Below, in pieces: positions 1-7,154 of a DNA stretch of 23,949 nt. The stretch covers positions 1-23,949 of the forward strand of contig CAUZSM010000013.1 in assembly GCA_963582685.1 (NCBI GenBank), written 5' to 3'. Both the position numbers and the translations under genes were made by a program. Origin of the DNA: CAUZSM01 sp963582685. Its GTDB lineage: Archaea > Thermoplasmatota > Poseidoniia > Poseidoniales > Thalassarchaeaceae. The notes beneath the pieces were generated by a model. That model made no database searches. It was given only the letters and a program-made list of their open reading frames with translations, and had not been told where the DNA came from. Position 1 is the first letter of the stretch, and every line of letters starts with the position of its first letter.

Positions 1-119
1 TTGTAGGTATCAGCAGTCTTGACCTCAACCGCAGACATCTTGCGAAGCTCATTCGGGTCCATCAGACTAAACTTGATTGAAGCGATACGCTTCGGAATTG
101 TTGCTACGTCTCGGCTCAT
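1..119 (-). CDS. rpoA1: RNA polymerase subunit A' (RpoA1), N-terminal fragment
   Basis: The first 39 codons of the largest RNA polymerase subunit (A'), read leftwards and cut by the window edge. The translation begins MSRDVATIPKRIASIKFSLM and continues with a DPNELRKMSAVEV stretch, which fits the start of archaeal A', where the clamp begins. The start is supported by a GGAGG about 8 bases upstream, lying inside the end of rpoB, and by an ATGA overlap in which the rpoB stop shares bases with this ATG. Translational coupling and the usual archaeal order rpoH-rpoB-rpoA1 support the assignment. Only the N-terminus is visible, so no catalytic motif can be checked. Confidence 0.9.
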   Translation of the reverse strand, partial: MSRDVATIPKRIASIKFSLMDPNELRKMSAVEVKTADTY

Positions 120-3100
120 CTTCGGTCCTCCAGTTCAAGTCTCATTGCCACTCCAAGTGATTTCATTTCGTCCAGGAGCAGTTTGAACGCGTACGACGTC
201 TGCACCGGGAAGACCTCTGCCTTATCACCGTGGATTGGACTGACATAGCAGCGCTTGCGCCAGTCCCAGAATGCTATGTGTCCACTCTCAGCGCACACGT
301 AGAGTTCCCAGCCATCGGACTCGTCGAGTAGACGGTCCTTGATGACCATGGAAGCGCCGTGCGCAATCAAGCAATCACGCTCCATCTCACCGAATCGTAG
401 ACCACCTTGTCGGGCACGGCCCTCAGTTGGCTGACGGGTTAGAATCTGAACACGACCGCGAGAGCGTGCGTGTATCTTACCGCTGACCATGTGGTGCAGT
501 TTCTGGTAGTAGATGACGCCGACGAAGGTTTCGGATGGGAAAGACTCGCCAGTCTCGCCGCTAATCATGTTCTCGCGGCCAGTGTGAGCGAATCCATGCC
601 GCAGCAGGCCTTCGCGAAGGCTGTCTTCCTTTTCACCGCCGAAAGCGGTGCCGTCAATCAATCGACCGTCCATGCAACCGACCTTACCGCCAATCATCTC
701 AAGGATGTGGGCGACGGTCATCCGGCTCGGAATCGCGTGAGGGTTGATGAGTAGGTCTGGTACTACTCCATCGACAGTGAAAGGCATATCTTCGGGGTCG
801 ACGAGTCGGCCGATAACACCCTTCTGTCCGTGGCGACTGGAGAACTTGTCACCAAGTTCAGGGATCTTGCTGGAACGCAGAGTGATGCGAATCAGTCTGC
901 CAGAGTCTAGACTCTCAGTGATGAATACGTTGTCGACATATCCGCATTCGCCGTGTCGCACCATCATGCTGCTCTCACGTCGCTCCTGCGCCTGTAGGAA
1001 AGCACCTTGGCTCTCCTCTAGGAATCGTGGTGGACTGGTCTTTCCAACAAGAACTCCGGGGCAGCGGTCTCTGTCTATCGGCTTACCTGAAACTTCAATC
1101 TCAGGTGGTGGTAGCCCATCGGCCTCAAGGTGAGCATAAGCCTCAGGCGCCTTCAGCCCCTTGATTTCATCAAGGCCAGTGCCTGGAATCTCAATCTCCT
1201 CGACTTGGCCACCGGGGTAGCGGCGGCGCTCAGCATTGTAAGTGCGGACAAAGGTCGAGCGGCCAAGAGCGCGTTCGACACTAGCCCGATTCATGATGAC
1301 AGCGTCCTGCATATTGTAGCCATGGTGGCTGAGGATAGCGACGACGTAGTTCTGTCCAGCCGGCCGGTTGAGGAACCGGGTCGCTTCCATAGAGCGAGTC
1401 CCCACCATCGAGTTCTGAGGGTAGTTCAGGACGTGTAGGCGGGTATCTGGGCGGAGGCGATGGTTAGAACTCGGAATTCCGAGGCTCTGCTTGACCATTG
1501 CAGTCCCACCAGTAACTCTTGGAGTTGAGTTGTGCTCTGGATATGGAACAAGGCTAGCACAAACACCGAGAATCAGTTGCGGGTCTATCTCTACGTGCGT
1601 GTAGATGAGAACGTCGCCAGTCTTCTTCTCTAGACGGCGTAATTTGTCTAGCCCTTCTTGGTAGTAATTCAGGTTCACGTTGAATGTCTCGGTCTTGACC
1701 TTCCCATTCGGCATTCTGACCTCAGCCTTCAGTTTGGCAGCAGAAATCCCTTCTTCGCCTAGATTCACCCATTCCACCTTGGCGGGGTTCATCGGGCGCT
1801 TGTTGCGCGGGCTCACAGACGGGAGGTCGAAAGGACGAGGTGCGACAAGGAGGTCTTCCTCCTCCTCTGCATCAATCCACTCGACAACACCCTGATTGAT
1901 GAGGTCAGTGAAGTTCATTTCGCGGTCGCGCAGCCTCTTGAGATGATCAGCAGTGAGGGTGAGGCTGCCACCATCCAATACCAACAGCGGGCGGAGTATT
2001 CGGCCCTTGTCAGTGTTGATGAAAATGTCACGGTTGAGAGCATCGTGTCTGATACTGACCTCGGGGCGAATGAGGCCCCTGCGGCGGCGGCGCTTGAAGT
2101 GCGCAACCAGCTTGTGTGGGTTCATGTGCAGACCGAAGATGTCACCATTGACGTGGATGCGGGCACCCTCGGCCCAGCCAGCAGGCTGCGGGTCGACATC
2201 TGCTTCGGCGAGCAATTCCTTGACATCATCCTCAGCCACCGCTTCGGAGACATCAATCATCTGAGCTGCGTTCTTGACTAGGCCGCAGTTCTGTCCCTCA
2301 GGGGTTTCGTTTGGACAAAGCCGTCCCCATTGGGTGGGGTGAAGGTCACGCGCCTCGAAGTGTGGTTGGCTACGAACCAAGGGGCTGGTCACTCTGCGCA
2401 TATGCGAAAGTGCGGAGATGAAAGTGGTGCGGTCCAGCAACTGGCTGACACCGGAACGGCCACCGACCCAATTACCGGTAGCGAGTGCGTGCATGACCTT
2501 GGATGTCAAGACGTCGGGGCGCAGGCACGAAGTGATTTTGAGTTCGCGCTTGCGGTTGTGGTGACGCTCAAGTTGGTACTTGAGGTCACGAGCCAATTGT
2601 TGGAGAGATACACGGAATAGGTCCTCAATGAGGTCGCCGGCAAGACGTACGCGCTTATTCGCGTAGTGGTCCTTGTCGTTCGGCTCACGGCTGGTGATAG
2701 CCATCTCAAGAACTTGGCGGACTATTCTACCAAGGAAGATTGCCTTCTTTTGGCGGTTCTCCTCGAGACTTCCGAGGTGAGGGAGTAGTTCCTTGTCGAG
2801 CAGGTTCTGTACGCGCTGCTCACGATATTCCTTCTGTTGACCGGCTGCGAACTTCTTCTCCAGCCAAGCCATCGCTTCATCGTGATTCTCAACCAGATAC
2901 TCATCGTTGTCCTTGACATCGTTAATGTTGGCAACGATGTACTTGAACGTCTCAGTAGGGCCAGCGATTGCTTGGAAGATTGCCTGGTCATTCTCGATTC
3001 CCAGCGCGCGCATCAACAATACGACCGGGATGGCGGTTGTTCCGGCGCTGCTAATCTTCACCATCAGCAGCCCATCCTTCCGCTTCTCGACAGTGAGAGG

Positions 3101-3793
3101 CTTACGCACACCTTCCTTCTGTGAGAATATCTTGGCAACCTCAGTCTTACGCGCATAGCGCTTGTTCATCTCAACAGTAACTCGATTCGGCGCGAGGTCC
3201 TCCATGGAGATGAGGACGCGCTCGGTTCCGTTGATGATGAAGTAGCCACCCGGGTCGTGAGGGTCCTCTCCCTTGCCCTCAAGTAGGCGCAGGTAGTGTT
3301 CGCGGTCCTCTTCGCTCTGCTCAGGAGCGAGGGTGCGGTTCGGGTCGATGTGAGCAGGATGCAGATTACAGCGACGGCTGCGCACCATGATTGGCAGATT
3401 GCCAACTTGAACGCGGTCCTCAATTACTGGTGCAGGCAGGTCATCGCGGTGGATTGTGAAATCCATGTAAACAGGAGACATGTAGGTAATCTTGCGCAGA
3501 CGGCACTCAAGCGGTGAAGATGGGTGCTCGGAACCGTTGGCCTCTCGGATAGTGGGTGGGCCAAGTTGGATGTTCTTCATCCGGACTTCTATCTCATAAT
3601 CGAGAACGTCGAGTTTGATGATGCCGCCTTCGTCATCCTCGATTGTTTCATCCGTACCAATACGGATGTTACGCAGGATTTTCTCAAAACGACTGGACTG
3701 GCTGTCCGCTGTAGGGATACAATCGTTGTAGGAAGCAAGCTGGTGGTTTACCAAACTCTTCTCGCGAAAATATGTGTTTATGATTTCCTTCAT
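116..3793 (-). CDS. rpoB: DNA-directed RNA polymerase subunit B (unsplit RpoB)
   Basis: Second-largest subunit of archaeal RNA polymerase, forming half of the active-site cleft in the cytoplasm; about 1225 residues. I start it at the ATG beginning MKEIINTYFREKSLVNHQ, 13 bases after the rpoH stop and behind GGGGTGA, rather than at the in-frame codon 30 bases upstream that overlaps rpoH. Hallmarks include the late active-site stretch GDKFSSRHGQKGVIG, then GGLRFGEMERDCLIAHGAS, and the C-terminal SYAFKLLLDE. B' and B'' are one chain, as in Thermoplasma-type archaea; many other euryarchaea split them. One oddity: the C-terminal zinc-binding loop (from about residue 1167) reads CAES and SPIHG where the family normally has CxxC and CPxC or CPxH, so two metal ligands appear to be serine. 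It overlaps rpoA1 by four bases. The identity is certain. Confidence 0.98.
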   Translation of the reverse strand: MKEIINTYFREKSLVNHQLASYNDCIPTADSQSSRFEKILRNIRIGTDETIEDDEGGIIKLDVLDYEIEVRMKNIQLGPPTIREANGSEHPSSPLECRLRKITYMSPVYMDFTIHRDDLPAPVIEDRVQVGNLPIMVRSRRCNLHPAHIDPNRTLAPEQSEEDREHYLRLLEGKGEDPHDPGGYFIINGTERVLISMEDLAPNRVTVEMNKRYARKTEVAKIFSQKEGVRKPLTVEKRKDGLLMVKISSAGTTAIPVVLLMRALGIENDQAIFQAIAGPTETFKYIVANINDVKDNDEYLVENHDEAMAWLEKKFAAGQQKEYREQRVQNLLDKELLPHLGSLEENRQKKAIFLGRIVRQVLEMAITSREPNDKDHYANKRVRLAGDLIEDLFRVSLQQLARDLKYQLERHHNRKRELKITSCLRPDVLTSKVMHALATGNWVGGRSGVSQLLDRTTFISALSHMRRVTSPLVRSQPHFEARDLHPTQWGRLCPNETPEGQNCGLVKNAAQMIDVSEAVAEDDVKELLAEADVDPQPAGWAEGARIHVNGDIFGLHMNPHKLVAHFKRRRRRGLIRPEVSIRHDALNRDIFINTDKGRILRPLLVLDGGSLTLTADHLKRLRDREMNFTDLINQGVVEWIDAEEEEDLLVAPRPFDLPSVSPRNKRPMNPAKVEWVNLGEEGISAAKLKAEVRMPNGKVKTETFNVNLNYYQEGLDKLRRLEKKTGDVLIYTHVEIDPQLILGVCASLVPYPEHNSTPRVTGGTAMVKQSLGIPSSNHRLRPDTRLHVLNYPQNSMVGTRSMEATRFLNRPAGQNYVVAILSHHGYNMQDAVIMNRASVERALGRSTFVRTYNAERRRYPGGQVEEIEIPGTGLDEIKGLKAPEAYAHLEADGLPPPEIEVSGKPIDRDRCPGVLVGKTSPPRFLEESQGAFLQAQERRESSMMVRHGECGYVDNVFITESLDSGRLIRITLRSSKIPELGDKFSSRHGQKGVIGRLVDPEDMPFTVDGVVPDLLINPHAIPSRMTVAHILEMIGGKVGCMDGRLIDGTAFGGEKEDSLREGLLRHGFAHTGRENMISGETGESFPSETFVGVIYYQKLHHMVSGKIHARSRGRVQILTRQPTEGRARQGGLRFGEMERDCLIAHGASMVIKDRLLDESDGWELYVCAESGHIAFWDWRKRCYVSPIHGDKAEVFPVQTSYAFKLLLDEMKSLGVAMRLELEDRR

Positions 3794-3806
3794 TTTATTC
3801 ACCCCT

Positions 3807-4391
3807 TCAGCTGCCCTCCACAATCAGGCGGTATGCTTCACTGGTACCCGCCGAGCGGCTGTACCTCACAATACGCACCACACGGTTGGTCAGCCAACCT
3901 GCGGGCAGTTCGTCGTCTTCAAGTTCAGCAGCCTCTTTCAGCATCTGGACTGCCGGGTCGGTAATGAGAATCTTAGGTAGTAATTCCTTGGCGAGGCGGA
4001 GCGATCCATCTGCCTCGGTTTGAAGTAGACTCCAAGGCTCAAGGTAAGTCTCCTCCTCCTCGATGGAAATGAGTTCGTGATGGGGAACCAGATGATGGTT
4101 CAGGACATTGAATCGGTGATCTCCGGTAGGAATGTCGTCATCCTCGATTGCCTTGGCGGAGATAGTCACTCTACGCGAGCGGGTGCGCTTGCGAGTGCCC
4201 TGTTCGCGAATAATCTTCATCACACTCTCAAGTTGAGCATCCTCGGATTCAAGACTGAGTTTCTTACAGACATCCTTGGCGCTCATTTGCTTGATAGCAT
4301 CCATATTGGCATCATCTGCCAACTTGTGGGCCAATTCCTCGGGAACACCCAACTCAATTAACCGCTTTTTTGTAGAACTTTTGACGACCAT
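3807..4391 (-). CDS. rpoH: RNA polymerase subunit H (RpoH/Rpb5) with N-terminal extension
   Basis: Archaeal RNA polymerase subunit H, the counterpart of the C-terminal assembly domain of eukaryotic Rpb5. The recognisable RpoH domain is residues 93-194: FNVLNHHLVPHHELI, ILITDPAVQMLK, and the closing YSRSAGTSEAYRLIVEG. Typical archaeal RpoH is only about 75-90 residues. Here residues 1-92 are extra: a predicted helical stretch (STKKRLIELGVPEELAHKLAD, then an acidic-amphipathic run) followed by a basic linker GTRKRTRSRR. The extension could be a small nucleic-acid- or protein-binding helical domain, which is inference. It heads the rpoH-rpoB-rpoA1 operon, 51 bases downstream of tRNA-Lys on the same strand. 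A GGGGGT lies just upstream of the ATG. Confidence 0.93.
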   Translation of the reverse strand: MVVKSSTKKRLIELGVPEELAHKLADDANMDAIKQMSAKDVCKKLSLESEDAQLESVMKIIREQGTRKRTRSRRVTISAKAIEDDDIPTGDHRFNVLNHHLVPHHELISIEEEETYLEPWSLLQTEADGSLRLAKELLPKILITDPAVQMLKEAAELEDDELPAGWLTNRVVRIVRYSRSAGTSEAYRLIVEGS

Positions 4392-4442
4392 TTTACTACC
4401 CCCGCACCCACGTCAAACGCAGGACCCGGAGCCTGCCGAGAG

Positions 4443-4516
4443 CGGGCCTGAGGGGATTTGAACCCCCGGCCGTCCGGTTAAAAGCCGGATGCTCTACCTG
4501 ACTAAGCTACAGGCCC
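4443..4516 (-). tRNA. tRNA-Lys (anticodon UUU)
   Basis: A complete 74-base cloverleaf on the minus strand. The acceptor stem pairs GGGCCTG with CAGGCCC, followed by discriminator G. The D arm is GCTTAGTCAGGTAGAGC. The anticodon stem is TCCGG/CCGGA with loop CTTTTAA, giving anticodon TTT at 4480-4482. The T arm is GGGGG-TTCAAAT-CCCCT. There is no intron and CCA is not encoded. It lies just upstream of rpoH on the same strand and may share its transcript. Confidence 0.96.
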
Positions 4517-4719
4517 ATGGCTAGATGTGGGCCTACCGCCGACCGAGGGGGTGTTCAAAAACCTTGCGGCGAAGCATACGCCACGCTGAGGCCCTAACTA
4601 GCCATGGACCGGGGGTGACCGGTCACAATCCCCCCTCATACTCTATCGCCATAAAGGTGTCGCATTTTAGCGGCAAACTCATCCCCAAAGGCCGATTCAG
4701 TAGACCAGAGGGGTGTTTC
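4517..4719. promoter_or_regulatory. Divergent intergenic region between tRNA-Lys/rpo genes and hemK-birA fusion
   Basis: About 200 bases with no credible gene. An open frame runs through it in phase with the methyltransferase, but it has no homologous-looking sequence and a better start lies at 4720. It should hold promoters for both directions. CATAAAG (4649-4655) is a weak TATA-like element for the plus strand, and a T-rich tract around 4551-4560 could serve the tRNA on the minus strand. Both are guesses. A perfect palindrome lies in the middle and is listed separately. Confidence 0.4.
4615..4626. repeat. 12-bp perfect palindrome GTGACCGGTCAC, candidate operator
   Basis: GTGACC is followed directly by its reverse complement GGTCAC. 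The palindrome is flanked by GGGG on the left and, after AAT, CCCCCC on the right, so a longer imperfect dyad is possible. It lies about 95 bases upstream of the biotin-ligase fusion and about 100 bases from the tRNA 5' end. It has the form of a dimeric-regulator site, but no regulator is known here. Confidence 0.35.
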
Positions 4720-6225
4720 ATGACAATCGGGAGAGAGGCCAAATCGGCAAGAGGCGCGGCGTCCACCCACATGTGGAATAGTGAGGGCTTGCCCGAAATC
4801 CATCTACGAGTACCACCTACCGTCTACCCTCCCAAAGAGGACTCCGAGCTCCTCGATGAGGTCCTGAGACTATTGGGGCCAGGGAAGGGAAGAAGGCTGC
4901 TTGAGATCGGTTGTGGCAGTGGTGCAATTTCAATCTCAGCAGCGATGAGAGGATGGATGGTAGAAGCCTGTGATATCAATCCCCTCGCAGTAGCAGCCAC
5001 AGTCGGTAATGCCGAAAATTGCGCGTGCTCTGACCGGCTGAAAGTCAGGGAAGGCGGTCCATTCAGCGGAAATGACGAGGGGTGGATCCCGCAAAGACCG
5101 GTTGACTTGATTTGTTGGAACTTACCTTATCTCGAAATTGAATCCGATGCTGAAAGATTGGGCCCCCTGGAAGAGGCGGGGCTACTGGATGCCCGTAGTC
5201 GCGATGAAGCAATGAGTTGCACAGACTCTCTGATTCAATCATTACTCAAGGCGCCACAAATCCTCAATCCTGCTGGAATTATTCTACTCGTGCATTCCGA
5301 CAATAGCACCGGCGGAAATGTGCCAAGCAGTTGGCTTCGTGCAGGCTGGGCGAGCAGAGTCGTGCGCCGCCGCCAACTCGGGGGTGAGCAACTAATGGTA
5401 ACAGCGGTTTGGAGGCCGTTTGAGGGAGTGGAGCCTGAGCACATGGATGTGGTGACCTCCACCAACGATCTGATTGTTGAATCATCCTGCCCAGTCGGAA
5501 CTCTGCTCACAGCCAAATCGCAGACCAAAGGCCGTGGGCAGCACGGCAGAGTCTGGAAAAGCCTTGATGGGGCGTTCATTGGCTCATGGAGCATAGGTAT
5601 AGAATCTATAAAACATGGGTCTGAAAGGCTACAAATCGGTGCAGCACTCGCTGTTGCAGACGCGGTCTCAGCAATTCTGCATGAACCGTTGCCATCGCAA
5701 TGTTGGAAGTGGGCTCAGCGCTTGGTGAATAAGGGAGTTTTCATCAAGTGGCCCAACGATTTATGGATTTCCAACGATGGGGGGAATCGCAAAATGGCCG
5801 GTATTTTGGCCGAATCTCGTGGTAAAGGTGATTCGACCACGATTGCGCTGGGAATCGGCTTGAATCTGCAATCGTCTGAGCAGGATGCCTTTCCGGCTTC
5901 ATCACTCAGTGAGGTTACAGATGAGTGCCTAGATAGATTGGAGTTCTCACGGATACTGCACGCCTCAATTGCAAGCCGGTTCGATGAACCATCGATTCTC
6001 GATTCATTCAGCGATGACGGGGTTTCCATATCGGCATGGGAACTGATGCGACCTCTGCTCAACACCGCTGTTGAACTTGAACGAGGCGACTTGTCCACCC
6101 CGGTCGAAATAGTTGGACTCACTGATTCAGCTGCACTATTAGTCCGCGATAATGATGGGGTGGTTCGATCCATTGCTTCGAACGAGAGCCTGCGATGGCT
6201 CGGACTTCATTCAACTGGTTCCTGA
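4720..6225 (+). CDS. HemK/Mtq2-like methyltransferase fused to biotin-protein ligase (BirA)
   Basis: A 501-residue two-domain cytoplasmic protein. Residues about 25-235 form a class I SAM-dependent methyltransferase: motif I LLEIGCGSGAIS (60-71), an acidic residue ending strand 2 (CDIN), and the catalytic-type NLPY (134-137), as in HemK/Mtq2 enzymes that methylate glutamine of release factors. Residues about 241-495 are a biotin-protein ligase: GRGQHGR (271-277), KWPNDL (343-348), KMAGIL (358-363) and GIGLNL (378-383), plus a BPL_C-like tail. It should activate biotin to biotinyl-AMP and load the biotin carrier of acyl-CoA carboxylase; a carboxyltransferase gene lies at the right end of this window. 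There is no N-terminal DNA-binding domain of the BirA repressor kind. The start at 4720 is chosen for GGGGTG just upstream. The 3' end overlaps the convergent gene by 19 bases. Confidence 0.9.
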   Translation: MTIGREAKSARGAASTHMWNSEGLPEIHLRVPPTVYPPKEDSELLDEVLRLLGPGKGRRLLEIGCGSGAISISAAMRGWMVEACDINPLAVAATVGNAENCACSDRLKVREGGPFSGNDEGWIPQRPVDLICWNLPYLEIESDAERLGPLEEAGLLDARSRDEAMSCTDSLIQSLLKAPQILNPAGIILLVHSDNSTGGNVPSSWLRAGWASRVVRRRQLGGEQLMVTAVWRPFEGVEPEHMDVVTSTNDLIVESSCPVGTLLTAKSQTKGRGQHGRVWKSLDGAFIGSWSIGIESIKHGSERLQIGAALAVADAVSAILHEPLPSQCWKWAQRLVNKGVFIKWPNDLWISNDGGNRKMAGILAESRGKGDSTTIALGIGLNLQSSEQDAFPASSLSEVTDECLDRLEFSRILHASIASRFDEPSILDSFSDDGVSISAWELMRPLLNTAVELERGDLSTPVEIVGLTDSAALLVRDNDGVVRSIASNESLRWLGLHSTGS

Positions 6226-6752
6226 CGGCCGCGCCACATGCCCCAGACAATCAGGAATGCACCGAATACTGAAGGGATGTATTCGTGTGGCACTGAACGG
6301 TTAACATCGGCCTCAAAGAAATACTCACCTTCACCATCGAAGACCACTCGGTATTCTCCTTGCGGTAGCGGGTCAGAAAACCTCACAGTCTCCACGTCCT
6401 TACCATCGAGCACATCCACGCGTATTGCATTGGACGGAATTACTCCATCCCAATCGCCACCTTCACTCTCAATGATGATTATCTCAAAACCATCGCACGT
6501 CGTACCATTGGGTATCATGCACGATTCAGCTTTGCCTACATCGATAGAGAGCATCGCATCCGATACACCGGTATGTACCAATAGAACCTCCTCGGCCCCA
6601 TCCAACTCTTTGGTAACAGGCAGGGTCCACACAGCAATGAACACTGTGGACATCAGCAGGATGCCGCCAGCGAGCACTGCTAGATCCCATGTGGATACAC
6701 TCGGTGCATCTCCTCCACCAGCCATAGGAGCGGCGAAGGGAAGCCCCCACAT
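6207..6752 (-). CDS. Hypothetical membrane protein, two predicted helices with beta-rich ectodomain
   Basis: A protein of 181 residues that I do not recognise. A helix at about residues 22-44 (LAVLAGGILLMSTVFIAVW) is followed by a roughly 110-residue acidic, probably beta-rich region with two cysteines (SCMIPNGTTC), then a second helix (YIPSVFGAFLIVWGMW) and a short basic tail. The layout suggests a small extracytoplasmic domain held by two helices. I start at the ATG at 6752; the TTG one codon upstream is less likely. No clear ribosome binding site is seen. It lies 28 bases after the Pop5-like gene and may be cotranscribed with it. The 3' end overlaps the convergent hemK-birA gene. Confidence 0.7.
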   Translation of the reverse strand: MWGLPFAAPMAGGGDAPSVSTWDLAVLAGGILLMSTVFIAVWTLPVTKELDGAEEVLLVHTGVSDAMLSIDVGKAESCMIPNGTTCDGFEIIIIESEGGDWDGVIPSNAIRVDVLDGKDVETVRFSDPLPQGEYRVVFDGEGEYFFEADVNRSVPHEYIPSVFGAFLIVWGMWRGRQEPVE

Positions 6753-6780
6753 CAAGGGTGCTGATGTGACGATAGGTCAC

Positions 6781-7101
6781 TCAACGCCTACGCGGCCGTC
6801 GAGGTCGCGAGATATCCATTCGCTCGCGCACCAATCGAATCTTGCCCGATGTGGTCACCGGCTCAAATAATTCGGACTCCTCCAACGCAGCCCTCCATTG
6901 AACATGGTCGGTCAATGGTACGCGGATGATTGCCCGTCCCGGAGTTGGTTGAGGGATGAAATCGAATAGTCTCCAACCTTCCGATACAGCACATTCTGCT
7001 AGAGCGACCTCAACCTGGTCGCGTTGTGAAAGATTGGAGGAAACATTGCAGCCTAGCCAGCGTCGTTTAGGGCGCTTCGCCTTGCTCAGTACAGGGGGCA
7101 T
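6781..7101 (-). CDS. rnp2: Probable RNase P protein component 2 (Pop5/Rpp14 family)
   Basis: A basic protein of 106 residues. The order of motifs matches archaeal Pop5: an N-terminal KRRWLGCNV in place of KRRYIAFKV, a helix, then WRLFDFIPQPTPGRAIIRV in place of the family's IIRV strand, a helix HVQWRAALEE, and TTSGKIRLVRERM in place of the conserved GVSGTIKRLK. Pop5 pairs with Rpp30 and activates the RNase P RNA that trims the 5' leader of pre-tRNA. The match was made by eye and the sequence is divergent; loops are shorter than in Pyrococcus and the tail is a run of Arg-rich residues. An uncharacterised RNA-binding protein is the alternative. It is divergent from the next gene with only 53 bases between and no ribosome binding site, so it may be leaderless. 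Confidence 0.55.
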   Translation of the reverse strand: MPPVLSKAKRPKRRWLGCNVSSNLSQRDQVEVALAECAVSEGWRLFDFIPQPTPGRAIIRVPLTDHVQWRAALEESELFEPVTTSGKIRLVRERMDISRPRRPRRR

Positions 7102-7154
7102 GGCGAAGGGGCGATGGTCATCGACCTTAACAGCCGTGTCTCAGTCGGATAATC

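Noticed and set aside
3524..3964. 146-codon plus-strand open frame across the rpoB/rpoH junction
   Set aside because: It is antisense to two universally conserved RNA polymerase genes, and the product is not recognisable.
4525..4719. In-frame 65-codon extension upstream of the methyltransferase-biotin ligase fusion
   Set aside because: The extension is unlike any methyltransferase N-terminus and crosses the palindrome and likely promoter. The ATG at 4720 has GGGGTG upstream.
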